Below are positions 22,863 to 31,763 of a DNA stretch of 33,071 nt, one piece after another. The notes beneath the pieces were generated by a model. It had not been told where the DNA came from and did no database searches. It saw only the letters and a list, made by a program, of their open reading frames with translations. The stretch comes from an uncultured Saprospiraceae bacterium (GTDB lineage: Bacteria > Bacteroidota > Bacteroidia > Chitinophagales > Saprospiraceae). Each line of letters opens with the position of its first letter. The stretch's first letter is position 1. Where the stretch lies: positions 1 to 33,071 of the forward strand of contig CALMSP010000106.1 in assembly GCA_937872405.1 (NCBI GenBank), in the 5' to 3' direction. Made by a program: the position numbers and the translations under genes.

Positions 22863-25800
22863 ATGAAACTTCAGCTACAACTTCGCCTGGCTGGCGGAGC
22901 GGCCTTCCGCTTTGTTCGCCTCCTCGCTGTGGCAGTCTGCGCTTTACTTTCTGCGCATGCCTTTGCCCAAAGCACCGTAAGTGGCATTGTAACCGATGCC
23001 CAAACGAATGAACCTCTGATTGGTGTGAGTATCGCTATTAAAGGTACTGGTTCGGGGACTGTAACCGATTTTGACGGCGCTTACAGTTTACAACTACCGC
23101 AAGGACAAAATGTTCTTGTCTTTACTTTCGTAGGTTACAAAACTACGGAAATTGCTGTTGGCAACCAAACCGTACTGAATGTACGCTTGGAAACGTCGGC
23201 TATCGGACTGAATGAGATTACGGTAACGGCACTTGGTATTAGCCGCGAAAAGAAAGCGCTGGGCTATGCAGTGCAAGAAGTAAAAGGCGATGCGATTGAC
23301 AAAGCCAAAGACCCGAACTTTATCAACAACCTGGCAGGTAAGGTAGCTGGCGTACAGATCGTAGGCAATCCATCGGGTCTTGGTGGTTCGGCACGGGTAA
23401 CCATTCGTGGTGAGCGCTCTTTGAACATCAACAACAACCAGCCTTTGTTCGTAATTGACGGGGTTCCTATTGCCAACCAGATTGCGGGTTCTTCCGGTCG
23501 TGGCAATCAAGAAGTGGACTACGGCAACGGCGCAGGTTTTGTAAACCCCGACGACGTGGAAAGCGTCACGGTACTGAAAGGCCCGAGTGCTACGGCCTTG
23601 TATGGCTCGCGTGCCAATAATGGAGTCATCCTTATCACAACCAAGTCGGGTAAAGGAACGAAAGGCATCGGTGTATCGGTGAACTCTTCGATCACTTTTG
23701 AAGACCCGCTACGCTTACCGGACTACCAAAACCAGTATGGACAGGGTTTGAATGGGGTCTTTGAATTCCGCGATGGCAATGGCGGCGGCTTGGCCGACGG
23801 TGTAGATGAGAGCTGGGGCCCGGCTTACAATGGCCAGCTCATTAAGCAATTCGACGGCCGGACGGCTAATGGATTCCGTGGCGGCGACGTGGGTAACCTG
23901 TTTGTAGCTATCGGTCCAGTAAACTTGTCCGCACAGTTGGCGGCACGCGGAGAGATTACGCCTACCCCTTGGATCGCTCAGCCGAATAATGTTCGTGACT
24001 TTTTTGAAACGGGTGTCACGCAAATTCACAATGTGGCTGTAGCCGGTAGCAATGATCGCGGCGACTTCCGCTTGGCCTACACTTGGCTGGATCAAACAGG
24101 CATCGTACCCAACACCGACCAGCAGCGCAATTCTATCGCTTTCAATGGTGGTTATAATCTGAGTAAAAAACTGAGCGCCCGCACCGTAATTAACTACCTT
24201 AATAGCAAGAGTGGCAACCGCCCCAACTTAAGCTATGGTACGGAAAACATCATGTACCTATTCAACTGCTGGTATGGCCGCAACACCAACACAGCTGCAC
24301 TGCGCGATTACTGGATGGCAGGGCGCGTAGGGTTGAATCAGTTCAATTTCAACTACAACTACCACGATAATCCATATTTCAACGTATTCGAAAATACGAA
24401 TGGTCAGAGCTTGGATCGCGTGTATGGCTACACAATGCTCAACTATCAATTCACCGACAACCTGACGCTGATGTTGCGCGCCGCTACTGACGTGACCAGC
24501 GAGTTCCGCGATCGCAGAAGAGCTTATTCTACACAGCGTTTCCCATTAGGCAACTACCGCGAAGAACGTATCAATTTTACAGAAACCAACATGGACTTGT
24601 TGTTGAGCTATAATACAAATCTTTCATCTGATCTGAGTTTATCAGCAGCAGCAGGTGGCAACCTTTTGCGTCAGTTAGGTAATATCTCTGATGTGACAGC
24701 GCCGCAGCTGGCTGTACCTGATGTATATTCGTTGGGCAACTCTCGTGTGGCACTGCTGGGTTCTAACTTCCGCTCGGAGAAGCGCATCAATAGCACTTAC
24801 GCTACCACGCAATTGGGCTTCCGCAATTATTTGTACCTCGATTTGTCCGCTCGTAATGATTGGTCTTCTACACTTCCAGCCGACAACTGGAGTTATTTCT
24901 ACTATGCTGCCAACGTGAGCGCTGTACTGACAGATATGTTCCAACTGCCTGTAACCAGCCCGCTGTCTTTTGCCAAAATACGCTTTGGTTTGGCACAGGT
25001 AGGTAACGATACCGATCCGTTCAATCTTGATCCAGTATTCATCGCACAAACTGCTGCTAAAGGCCAACCAGCTTATTCTGAGCAAGGTAGCTTACCAAAT
25101 GCCGCACTAAAACCGGAAATTTCTTCCTCTTTAGAAACTGGTTTTGATGTACGTTTCTTCAATAGCCGCGTAGGTTTGGATGTAGCACTTTATCGCACCA
25201 GATCGAAAAACCAGATTCTACCGCAGGCGATCTCCATCAGCAGTGGTTATTCCTCGCGGGTTATCAATGCTGGTTTGATTGAAAACAAAGGTATAGAAGT
25301 AGCGCTGCACTTAGAGCCAGTACAGCTGCGCAACAGCTTTCAATGGGATGTAGATGTAAACTTTTCTATGAACAGAAGCCAGGTGTTAGATTTGTTCCAA
25401 GACCCCATCACGGGCCAAGAAATCAACGAATATGTAATGGCTTCTCGTTATGTGACCGTGGAAGCTCGCGTAGGGGAGCGTATGGGCGATATGTACGGCA
25501 TTGGGTATGCGCGTGTGAGTAGCAATCCAAATGACAAATATTATGACCCAACTGGACGGTATGTAGGCCAAATTGTTTACAACAACCAGGGCAAACCCAT
25601 CCCTACAGATACCCGCATTAAGCTGGGCAACTACAATCCAGATTTCCTCATCGGTGTGAATAACACCTTCCGTTTCAAGGGCTTATCCTTGAGTACGCTT
25701 TTTGATATTCGCCAAGGTGGTCAGATTTACTCGCATACGCAAACGGTTGGCCGCGAAGGTGGTCAGATCATCGAAACGCTCGAAGGTCGTGCCAATGGTT

Positions 25801-26201
25801 ATGATCTGAGTCTGCCGGGCAATGGCGTTATTGGCGAAGGCGTGATCCAATCAGGCGATGGCTCCTTCCGCCCCAACGATGTAAAACTAAGCTCCCGCGA
25901 ATGGCATACTTCTATCACGCTGGGTCGTCGTCTGATCGAAGGTATGGTATATGATGCTTCCTTCGTCAAACTTCGGGAAGTACGCTTAGCTTACACGATT
26001 CCGAATCGCTTGTTAGGCAAAGCGCCTATCCGCGACATTAGCCTGTCCGTTATCGGCAGAAACCTTGCGTTATGGACGGACGTGCCACACGTAGATCCCG
26101 AAACGGCTTCTACCGCTGGGGGTACCATTATTCCTGGCGTTGAATCTGTAGCACTGCCTTCTACGCGCAGTTGGGGTATGAACCTAAACTTCAAATTTTA
26201 A
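22863..26201 (+). CDS. SusC/RagA-family TonB-dependent outer-membrane transporter
   Basis: The 1112-residue protein has a signal peptide ending AHAFAQ (about residue 36), then a CarboxypepD_reg-like domain (about 39-110: GIVTDAQTNEPLIGVSIAIKGT...GTVTDFDGAYSL), a TonB-box-like NEITVTALG (117-125), and the SusC plug with IRGERSLNINNNQPLFVIDGVPI (181-203). The remainder is a beta barrel that ends in the aromatic LNFKF. SusC proteins import large or scarce ligands across the outer membrane using TonB energy while SusD forms the lid. The susD-like gene follows. The upstream leader holds a 6-bp hairpin stem (22805-22810/22827-22832) and an A/T palindrome touching the start codon. In this neighbourhood the ligand is more likely an amine or phosphonate compound than a glycan, since no glycoside hydrolase is present. 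Confidence 0.95.
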   Translation: MKLQLQLRLAGGAAFRFVRLLAVAVCALLSAHAFAQSTVSGIVTDAQTNEPLIGVSIAIKGTGSGTVTDFDGAYSLQLPQGQNVLVFTFVGYKTTEIAVGNQTVLNVRLETSAIGLNEITVTALGISREKKALGYAVQEVKGDAIDKAKDPNFINNLAGKVAGVQIVGNPSGLGGSARVTIRGERSLNINNNQPLFVIDGVPIANQIAGSSGRGNQEVDYGNGAGFVNPDDVESVTVLKGPSATALYGSRANNGVILITTKSGKGTKGIGVSVNSSITFEDPLRLPDYQNQYGQGLNGVFEFRDGNGGGLADGVDESWGPAYNGQLIKQFDGRTANGFRGGDVGNLFVAIGPVNLSAQLAARGEITPTPWIAQPNNVRDFFETGVTQIHNVAVAGSNDRGDFRLAYTWLDQTGIVPNTDQQRNSIAFNGGYNLSKKLSARTVINYLNSKSGNRPNLSYGTENIMYLFNCWYGRNTNTAALRDYWMAGRVGLNQFNFNYNYHDNPYFNVFENTNGQSLDRVYGYTMLNYQFTDNLTLMLRAATDVTSEFRDRRRAYSTQRFPLGNYREERINFTETNMDLLLSYNTNLSSDLSLSAAAGGNLLRQLGNISDVTAPQLAVPDVYSLGNSRVALLGSNFRSEKRINSTYATTQLGFRNYLYLDLSARNDWSSTLPADNWSYFYYAANVSAVLTDMFQLPVTSPLSFAKIRFGLAQVGNDTDPFNLDPVFIAQTAAKGQPAYSEQGSLPNAALKPEISSSLETGFDVRFFNSRVGLDVALYRTRSKNQILPQAISISSGYSSRVINAGLIENKGIEVALHLEPVQLRNSFQWDVDVNFSMNRSQVLDLFQDPITGQEINEYVMASRYVTVEARVGERMGDMYGIGYARVSSNPNDKYYDPTGRYVGQIVYNNQGKPIPTDTRIKLGNYNPDFLIGVNNTFRFKGLSLSTLFDIRQGGQIYSHTQTVGREGGQIIETLEGRANGYDLSLPGNGVIGEGVIQSGDGSFRPNDVKLSSREWHTSITLGRRLIEGMVYDASFVKLREVRLAYTIPNRLLGKAPIRDISLSVIGRNLALWTDVPHVDPETASTAGGTIIPGVESVALPSTRSWGMNLNFKF

Positions 26202-26211
26202 AAAACACTTG

Positions 26212-26277
26212 CAGCAAGCTGCCAAGAATCGGTTGGAGTTTTCAAATATTTTATAACCCGATTCTGGCAGCTCGCTG
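26212..26277 (+). promoter_or_regulatory. Strong intercistronic hairpin between susC and susD
   Basis: Positions 26212-26232 pair with 26258-26277 in a stem of about 20 bp with one mismatch and one bulge, with a 25-nt A/T-rich loop. It starts 10 bp after the susC stop and ends 16 bp before the susD start. No T tract follows the stem, so RNA stabilisation or differential expression is more likely than full termination. Confidence 0.7.
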
Positions 26278-26292
26278 TTAAAATAAGATGCA

Positions 26293-27758
26293 ATGAAAAA
26301 GATACTATTTAAATCCATCTTTGCGATCGCCTTGATCTTCGGTACGGCTGCCTGCACCGGTGATTTCCAGGAGATCAATACCAATCCGAATTCACCTACT
26401 TCTGTGTCTTCGGCGCTGCTGCTGCCTAGAATCCAGCGCGATGTCATCAACACCGTACTTGGCGAAGCTTGGGGTATTGGCAACATCGTTATCCAACACA
26501 CGGCCAAGAACCAATTCGTAAATGAAGATCGCTACCTTTGGGGCGAAATCAATAGCATTTGGAATCGCGTTTATAATGACATGCGTGATGTGAATAACAT
26601 CATTCGCCAAAGCGAAACGCTGGGTCAGAACAACTACAAGGGCATTGCGCTGGTAATGAAAGCTTGGATGTTTTCGCTGGTTACCGATTGCTACGGCGAT
26701 GTGCCTTACACCGAAGCGGGCCGCGGCAAAGAGGGCTTTGTCTATCCCAAATACGATACGCAAGAAAGTATCTACAACGGCATTTTGAATGATCTGAAAA
26801 CCGCCAACGAAATCCTCGGCTCTACGGGCGAAGTGGTGCAAGGCGATCTGATCTACAATGGCGATATCCAGAAGTGGAGAAGACTGGCAAACTCGCTCCG
26901 CGTGCGCTACCTGATGCGCATTTCCAGAAAGCGCAATGTAGCCGCCGACTTACAGTCCATCATCGGGGATTCAAAAAACCCGCTGTTCACTGGCAATGGC
27001 GACAACGCCGTTTATACCTTCTTGCCCAACGCACCTGATCAGTTTCCACTATTCACTACTCGTATTGGTTCGTTCAATGAATTCCGGGCCAGCACAACCG
27101 CTGTGAATGCGCTGAAAGCACTCAACGATAACCGCCTATTCGTTTTCTTCCGCCCTACACCGGCTACGGAGGAAGGCGCTAATCCAGTGTACGAAGGTAT
27201 TCTCAATGGATTGGCGATGCGGAAGCGCTGCAATACAATGGCGGACCACAAAACCACTCGCGTATCGGTGAGTTGTTCTTTGAAAAATCCATTACACCGC
27301 AAGGCATTCAGGTGGCAAGAGGTGTTATTATGCACTATGCCGAACTTCAGTTCTTGCTGGCAGAAGCGGCTGAAAAAGGCCTGATTAGCGCCGATCCCGC
27401 TACCTTCTACACCAATGGTGTCAAGGCTTCGTTCCAATATTACGGTTTGACGGCATCTGATGAGTACCTGAATCAGCCTACTGTGGCTTACGCGGGCACG
27501 CAACAGGAAAAATTAGTCAAAATCGGTACCCAAAAATGGCTCGCTTTCTTCTACACAGGGTTGGAGGCTTGGTTCGATTGGCGCCGCACGGGCATCCCAA
27601 CAATCACGCCGGGGCCCAGCAACCAAAACGGCAACCGCGTACCAGTGCGCTTTATTTACCCCATCATTGAGCAGGGTCTGAATGGCGATAACCGTGCCGA
27701 AGCTGTAAAACGCCAAGGCCCAGATGACATTAATACCAAAATGTGGTATTTGCAATAA
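26293..27758 (+). pseudogene. SusD/RagB-like outer-membrane lipoprotein (SusD-like_2 type), interrupted by a frameshift
   Basis: The first part (26293 to about 27213) encodes a lipoprotein signal (MKKILFKSIFAIALIFGTAAC) and the SusD_2-type opening EINTNPNSPTSV, then TPR-like helices with MKAWMFSLVTDCYGDVPYTEA. The frame then runs into unrelated residues and a stop at 27384. The expected continuation (GDAEALQYNGGPQNHSRIGE, then HYAELQFLLAEAAEKG and W-F-DWRRTG to the end at 27758) is in the frame one base back. One extra G in the G pair at 27213-27214 would restore a single protein of 488 residues, the normal length. The break is therefore a one-base loss, either a recent mutation or a sequencing/assembly error. 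The partner SusC is intact, which favours an error or a very recent event. Confidence 0.85.
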
Positions 27759-27808
27759 TTTATATTCAATATTAGCCATCGCGCTGATTTTTATTAAAAA
27801 AATGTAAG

Positions 27809-27842
27809 AAAGGGAAGTAGTGTTATTACATTGCTTCCCTTT
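27809..27842 (+). terminator. Hairpin between susD and the PLP-enzyme gene
   Basis: AAAGGGAAG (27809-27817) pairs perfectly with CTTCCCTTT (27834-27842) over a 16-nt loop. It lies 50 bp after the susD stop and 21 bp before the next ATG. Only a weak T run follows, so it could be a partial terminator or a leader structure. Confidence 0.5.
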
Positions 27843-27863
27843 CATTCCATCAATATTTCACGT

Positions 27864-29210
27864 ATGCTACCTTCCAACTACGTCCAGCAAGGCGATTCCA
27901 ATGCTACGACCAACCACCAAAACTTCCGCCAAGAGCTTAGCGACGAAACAAAATTCTGGCTCGCCGAAGACGCGACGTATTTTTTCCATCAGGCATTGTC
28001 AACGCCCGTTATGAATGTGCTGAGCAAGACCGAAGGCGCTTACATCTACGATCTGGAAGGCAATAAATACTTGGATTTGCACGGCAATAGCGTACACAAC
28101 GTAGGTTTCAGCAATCCGCAGGTCATTGCCGCCGTCAAACAGCAGTTGGACGAGGGGCTGGCCTTCACGCCACGCCGGTACACCAATTTGCCCGTTATTC
28201 AATTTGCTAAAAAATTAGTAAATATGGCGCCGCCCGAACTCACGCGCGTACTCCTGTGTCCGGGAGGTACTTCCGCCGTAGAAATGGCGCTTATTTTAGC
28301 CAAACAAATTACAGGTAAATGGAAAATTATTTCCTTCTGGGATGATTATCATGGCACAACTTTCCAAGCCGCCAGCGTTGGTGCGGTAGAACATTTTATG
28401 ACTGGTAATGGCCCGATGGTGCCCGGCACTTTTCAGGTAGAATTTCCCAATTATTATCGCAATCCCTGGGGTTTAGAAGATAAAGAAGCAATTGATAATA
28501 TGTATCTACGTCAGATAGAGGTGATTATACAACGTCATCCTGATTTGGCAGCGATCATCGGCACCACTATTAGCTCAACACCGGTAGTGCCTACCAAATA
28601 TTATTGGGATCAAGTGTGGGATATTTGCAAAAAACAGGATGCCCTGCTCATTTTTGATGAAGTGGTGTGTGGCTTAGGCCGAACGGGCAAACGCTTCGCT
28701 TGCGAGCATTACCTTACGCCGGATGCCGTCGTGCTTGGAAAAGCGCTTGGTGGAGGCGTAGTTCCGCTAGCGGGAATCATTACGCGCGAGGAATATAATA
28801 TTTTGCAACATCGCTCTATCGGGCATTTTACCCACGAAAAAAATCCATTGACTGCCAGCGCCGGATTAGCAACTTTAGAATATTTAGAACAACACCAATT
28901 AGTAAAAAACTCAGCACAATTAGGTGCGTATCTATTGGATAAATTGTTGGAAATGAAAGACTTATATCCAATTATCGGACATGTGGAAGGGCAAGGATTG
29001 CACCTTTCTGTGGATTTGGTGAAAGACCGACGCAGCAAAGAACGCGCTTTTGACGAGGCAAACCAAATTTTGTTTCACGCGCTGCGCGAGGGTTTGTCGT
29101 TCAAATTAATTGATGGCAATGTCATTACCATTCAGCCGGCATTAATTATTGGTAAAGATGAAGCTGATTTTATTATCAACACCTTGAAAAAGGCGCTGGA
29201 AAAAGTCTGA
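27864..29210 (+). CDS. PLP-dependent class III aminotransferase-fold enzyme, PbfA-like ((R)-1-hydroxy-2-aminoethylphosphonate ammonia-lyase candidate)
   Basis: The ATG at 27864 gives 448 residues. The fold type I PLP enzyme has the cofactor aspartate D265 in LIFDEVVCGLGRTG and the Schiff-base lysine K293 in LGKALGGGVVP. Class III aminotransferases share these, but FHQALSTPVMNV, DLHGNSVHNVGF, FTPRRYTN (101-108), CPGGTSAVEMAL and especially HFTHEKNP (321-328) match my memory of the PbfA group, which removes ammonia from hydroxylated 2-aminoethylphosphonate to give phosphonoacetaldehyde. Its neighbours (TIGR03364-like oxidoreductase, exported phosphohydrolase-fold protein, OPA-like carrier) fit that pathway. 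A true aminotransferase acting on an amine or omega-amino acid is the main alternative. Confidence 0.75.
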   Translation: MLPSNYVQQGDSNATTNHQNFRQELSDETKFWLAEDATYFFHQALSTPVMNVLSKTEGAYIYDLEGNKYLDLHGNSVHNVGFSNPQVIAAVKQQLDEGLAFTPRRYTNLPVIQFAKKLVNMAPPELTRVLLCPGGTSAVEMALILAKQITGKWKIISFWDDYHGTTFQAASVGAVEHFMTGNGPMVPGTFQVEFPNYYRNPWGLEDKEAIDNMYLRQIEVIIQRHPDLAAIIGTTISSTPVVPTKYYWDQVWDICKKQDALLIFDEVVCGLGRTGKRFACEHYLTPDAVVLGKALGGGVVPLAGIITREEYNILQHRSIGHFTHEKNPLTASAGLATLEYLEQHQLVKNSAQLGAYLLDKLLEMKDLYPIIGHVEGQGLHLSVDLVKDRRSKERAFDEANQILFHALREGLSFKLIDGNVITIQPALIIGKDEADFIINTLKKALEKV

Positions 29211-29260
29211 ATGATTATGTTTACATCGCTAAAAAATTAAAAGTAGTGAATTACTGGATG

Positions 29261-29268
29261 TAGTTTTG
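29261..29268 (+). promoter_or_regulatory. Possible -7 promoter box upstream of the phosphatase-fold gene
   Basis: TAGTTTTG fully matches TAnnTTTG, 38 bp before the ATG at 29307, in the 96-bp gap after the PLP enzyme. No good -33 element is visible. It suggests an internal promoter for the last three genes. Confidence 0.35.
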
Positions 29269-29306
29269 TAATAAAATTGATAATGTTAATCAAAAAAACA
29301 TGCACT

Positions 29307-30413
29307 ATGAAAAAAATCTTTATCACTATTGCTTTGATAATAAATGTTCTATGTTTTAATCATGCCCAAAATGCTTCATTAAAAACACGCAATGTCATTC
29401 TGGTCACACTCGATGGCTTGCGCTGGCAGGAGTTGTTCGCTGGCGTGGATTCTACATTATTGTATAATCAAATATTTACAAAGTTTTCCCCTGAAAATCA
29501 GGCACTTATAGAAAAATTTTGGGACGAAACCCCCGAAGCACGCCGCGCTAAACTGATGCCTTTCTTTTGGAATACCATTGCCCGACAAGGACAATTATAT
29601 GGCAATCGGCAGTATAATAATTTAGTAAATGTTACTAATGCCATGTGGTTTTCTTACCCTGGTTATAATGAAATTCTGACCGGCTTTGCGGATCCGGGTA
29701 TTCGTTCTAATAATAAAATTAATAACGATAATCAGACCGTTTTAGAATTTATCAACCAACAAAAAGGGTTTCAAAATAAAGTAGCCGCTTTTGGCTCATG
29801 GGATGTTTTCCCCTTCATTATCAACGCAGAACGCAGTAAAATTCCGATTAATGCGGGCTTTGAGCAACCAAAAAACACCAAATTAACGGAGAAGGAAAAA
29901 ATATTATATGAATTGCAAGCGCAGATACCGGAGGAGTGGTCCACGGTGCGTTATGATGCTTTTACCCATCATTTTGCAAAAGAATATATGCGTAAAAATA
30001 AACCGCGTTTGGTGTACATCTCTTATGGTGAAACCGATGACTTCGCACATGATGGCGTATATAATGATTATATCAAATCAGCTTACCGAACGGATGCTTT
30101 TATCGCCGATTTATGGAATTTTGTGCAAAATCATTCATTTTATAAAAATAAAACCACATTCATTATTACTACTGATCACGGGCGTGGCACGCTGCCAATT
30201 GAAAATTGGCAACATCATGGTGCACAAATACCGGATTCCGATCAAATTTGGATTGCAGCGTTTGGCCCGGATACGCCAGCGTTGGGGGAAGTGCGCGCCG
30301 CCGGACAGTTATATCAAAACCAAGTAGCCAAAACAGTGGCAACTTTATTAGGATTTGATTATAAAAATGTAAAACCTGTTGGCGAAATTATTACATCCAT
30401 TATTAAAAAGTAG
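29307..30413 (+). CDS. Exported alkaline-phosphatase-superfamily hydrolase
   Basis: The ATG at 29307 gives a 368-residue protein with a signal peptide (KKIFITIALIINVLCFNHAQ); an in-frame ATG at 29283 would add eight residues. The mature start NVILVTLDGLRWQELFAG holds the first metal-binding Asp (D36). S116 in WFSYPGYNEILTG is the probable nucleophile, where nucleotide phosphodiesterases have T-x-PN. Later metal ligands are visible: ETDDFAHDG near 241-248, TTDHGRG near 288-294, and WQHHG near 301-305. The family includes phosphodiesterases, phosphonoacetate hydrolase and sulfatases, so phospho- or phosphonoester cleavage is likely but the substrate is not shown. Export argues against cytoplasmic phosphonoacetate hydrolysis. 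The MBL-fold gene follows after only 5 bp. Confidence 0.8.
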   Translation: MKKIFITIALIINVLCFNHAQNASLKTRNVILVTLDGLRWQELFAGVDSTLLYNQIFTKFSPENQALIEKFWDETPEARRAKLMPFFWNTIARQGQLYGNRQYNNLVNVTNAMWFSYPGYNEILTGFADPGIRSNNKINNDNQTVLEFINQQKGFQNKVAAFGSWDVFPFIINAERSKIPINAGFEQPKNTKLTEKEKILYELQAQIPEEWSTVRYDAFTHHFAKEYMRKNKPRLVYISYGETDDFAHDGVYNDYIKSAYRTDAFIADLWNFVQNHSFYKNKTTFIITTDHGRGTLPIENWQHHGAQIPDSDQIWIAAFGPDTPALGEVRAAGQLYQNQVAKTVATLLGFDYKNVKPVGEIITSIIKK

Positions 30414-30418
30414 TAATT

Positions 30419-31684
30419 ATGCGTCCTATCTTATGTTTGTATTTTATATTTTTTAGCTTGCATATCGCAATCTTTGCACAGGTACAGCTCCCACCTTGGC
30501 AGGAGGGATTCTTAGATATACATCATATCAGTACGGGCCGCGGCAATGCAGCTTACATTATCATGCCTGATGGTACGACCATGATGATTGATGCCGGCGA
30601 CATCTCTGATACCCACCCGCGCACGCTATCGCCACGCAATACCACCCGCAAACCCCATGCTTCGCCTAGCACCGGCTATTGGATCGCTGATTATATCCGC
30701 CAATTTGCCCCAGCTAAACGCCCACAAATGCTTGATTATGTGCTTATTACACATTATCACGACGATCACTTTGGCGAATGGGACAGCACCCGTCCTCTTG
30801 CTGCCAATGGTGGGTATCATTTGACCGGCATTATGGAAGTAGGGGATTTAATTCCTATTAAAACGCTGATAGACAGGGGATTTGATTTTCCGATTGACTT
30901 AAAATCACTCGATTTTCAGGAACGGGCTTTACATGACGAATATCATATTGTACAAACTTTGCAAGCGTATTGGAAGTTTATTGATTATCATAAAAAGCAT
31001 CATCATTTAAAAAATGAAATACTGCAAGTAGGCTCGAAAAAACAGATTCAATTGCAGCACAAGCCCAGTATTTTCAAGGATTTTGAGGTGCGTAACCTCG
31101 CAGTGAATGGTCGAATCTGGACAGGTTTTAAAGATAATGATTTCTATGAATTGTATAAAGAAGGGCAGTATCCAGGTGAGAATCCATTAAGCACTTGCAT
31201 CAAAATTACTTACGGCAAATTTGATTATTTCACTGGAGGTGATATCAGTGGTGTTAATGGCTGGGGGGAAGCAGATTTCAACAGTGTAGAAGCACATCTG
31301 GCCCCTGTAGTAGGTGCAGTGGATGTAGCCACGTTGAACCATCATGGCAACCGCGATGCGCTGAGCGCTTATTTTGTGCGTACCTTGCGCCCGCGCGTGT
31401 GGGTGCAGCAGTCCTGGTCGTCGGATCATCCGGGTGAAGAAGTGCTACGCCGCATCACATCTGATCGGATTTACCCAGGCAAACGCGATTTATTTACTAC
31501 CGACATGTTGGAAGCGAACGAATTGGTGATTGGGGAACGTATTGCCAACACGTATAAAAGTCGGCATGGGCACGTCGTCGTTCGTGTATATGAACAAGGT
31601 GCTATGTATAAAATCTTCATTTTGAATGATCAATCGGAAAAACGGGAAGTTATGATGGAATTTGGGCCCTATGAGTCGCGCTGA
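30419..31684 (+). CDS. Exported metallo-beta-lactamase-fold hydrolase
   Basis: The 421-residue protein begins with a signal peptide (MRPILCLYFIFFSLHIAIFAQ). The MBL core starts at IHHISTGRGNAAYIIMPDGTTMMIDAGD and carries the metal motif T-H112-Y-H-D-D-H117, then FTGGDIS and LNHHGNRDAL as later metal ligands. The overall pattern resembles ComEC-like MBL domains, though here it is a soluble exported enzyme. A long insertion (about residues 120-240) rich in His and Lys separates the halves. Family members cleave phosphodiesters, phosphonate esters or other esters; the substrate is not evident. It is almost contiguous with the phosphatase-fold gene, so the two exported enzymes are very likely co-translated and may act in sequence on one ligand. 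Confidence 0.8.
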   Translation: MRPILCLYFIFFSLHIAIFAQVQLPPWQEGFLDIHHISTGRGNAAYIIMPDGTTMMIDAGDISDTHPRTLSPRNTTRKPHASPSTGYWIADYIRQFAPAKRPQMLDYVLITHYHDDHFGEWDSTRPLAANGGYHLTGIMEVGDLIPIKTLIDRGFDFPIDLKSLDFQERALHDEYHIVQTLQAYWKFIDYHKKHHHLKNEILQVGSKKQIQLQHKPSIFKDFEVRNLAVNGRIWTGFKDNDFYELYKEGQYPGENPLSTCIKITYGKFDYFTGGDISGVNGWGEADFNSVEAHLAPVVGAVDVATLNHHGNRDALSAYFVRTLRPRVWVQQSWSSDHPGEEVLRRITSDRIYPGKRDLFTTDMLEANELVIGERIANTYKSRHGHVVVRVYEQGAMYKIFILNDQSEKREVMMEFGPYESR

Positions 31685-31763
31685 ACGACCGATAAGCCGT
31701 TGATGATTATATTTTAATCAGATTTTTATAAAAATTACATCCATTGAAAAATTTTATAACAAA

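Noticed and set aside
27273..27758. Separate small gene encoding a SusD C-terminal half
   Set aside because: It begins with a TTG inside a conserved SusD segment and continues the upstream SusD exactly after one base is restored, so it is the 3' part of the frameshifted susD.
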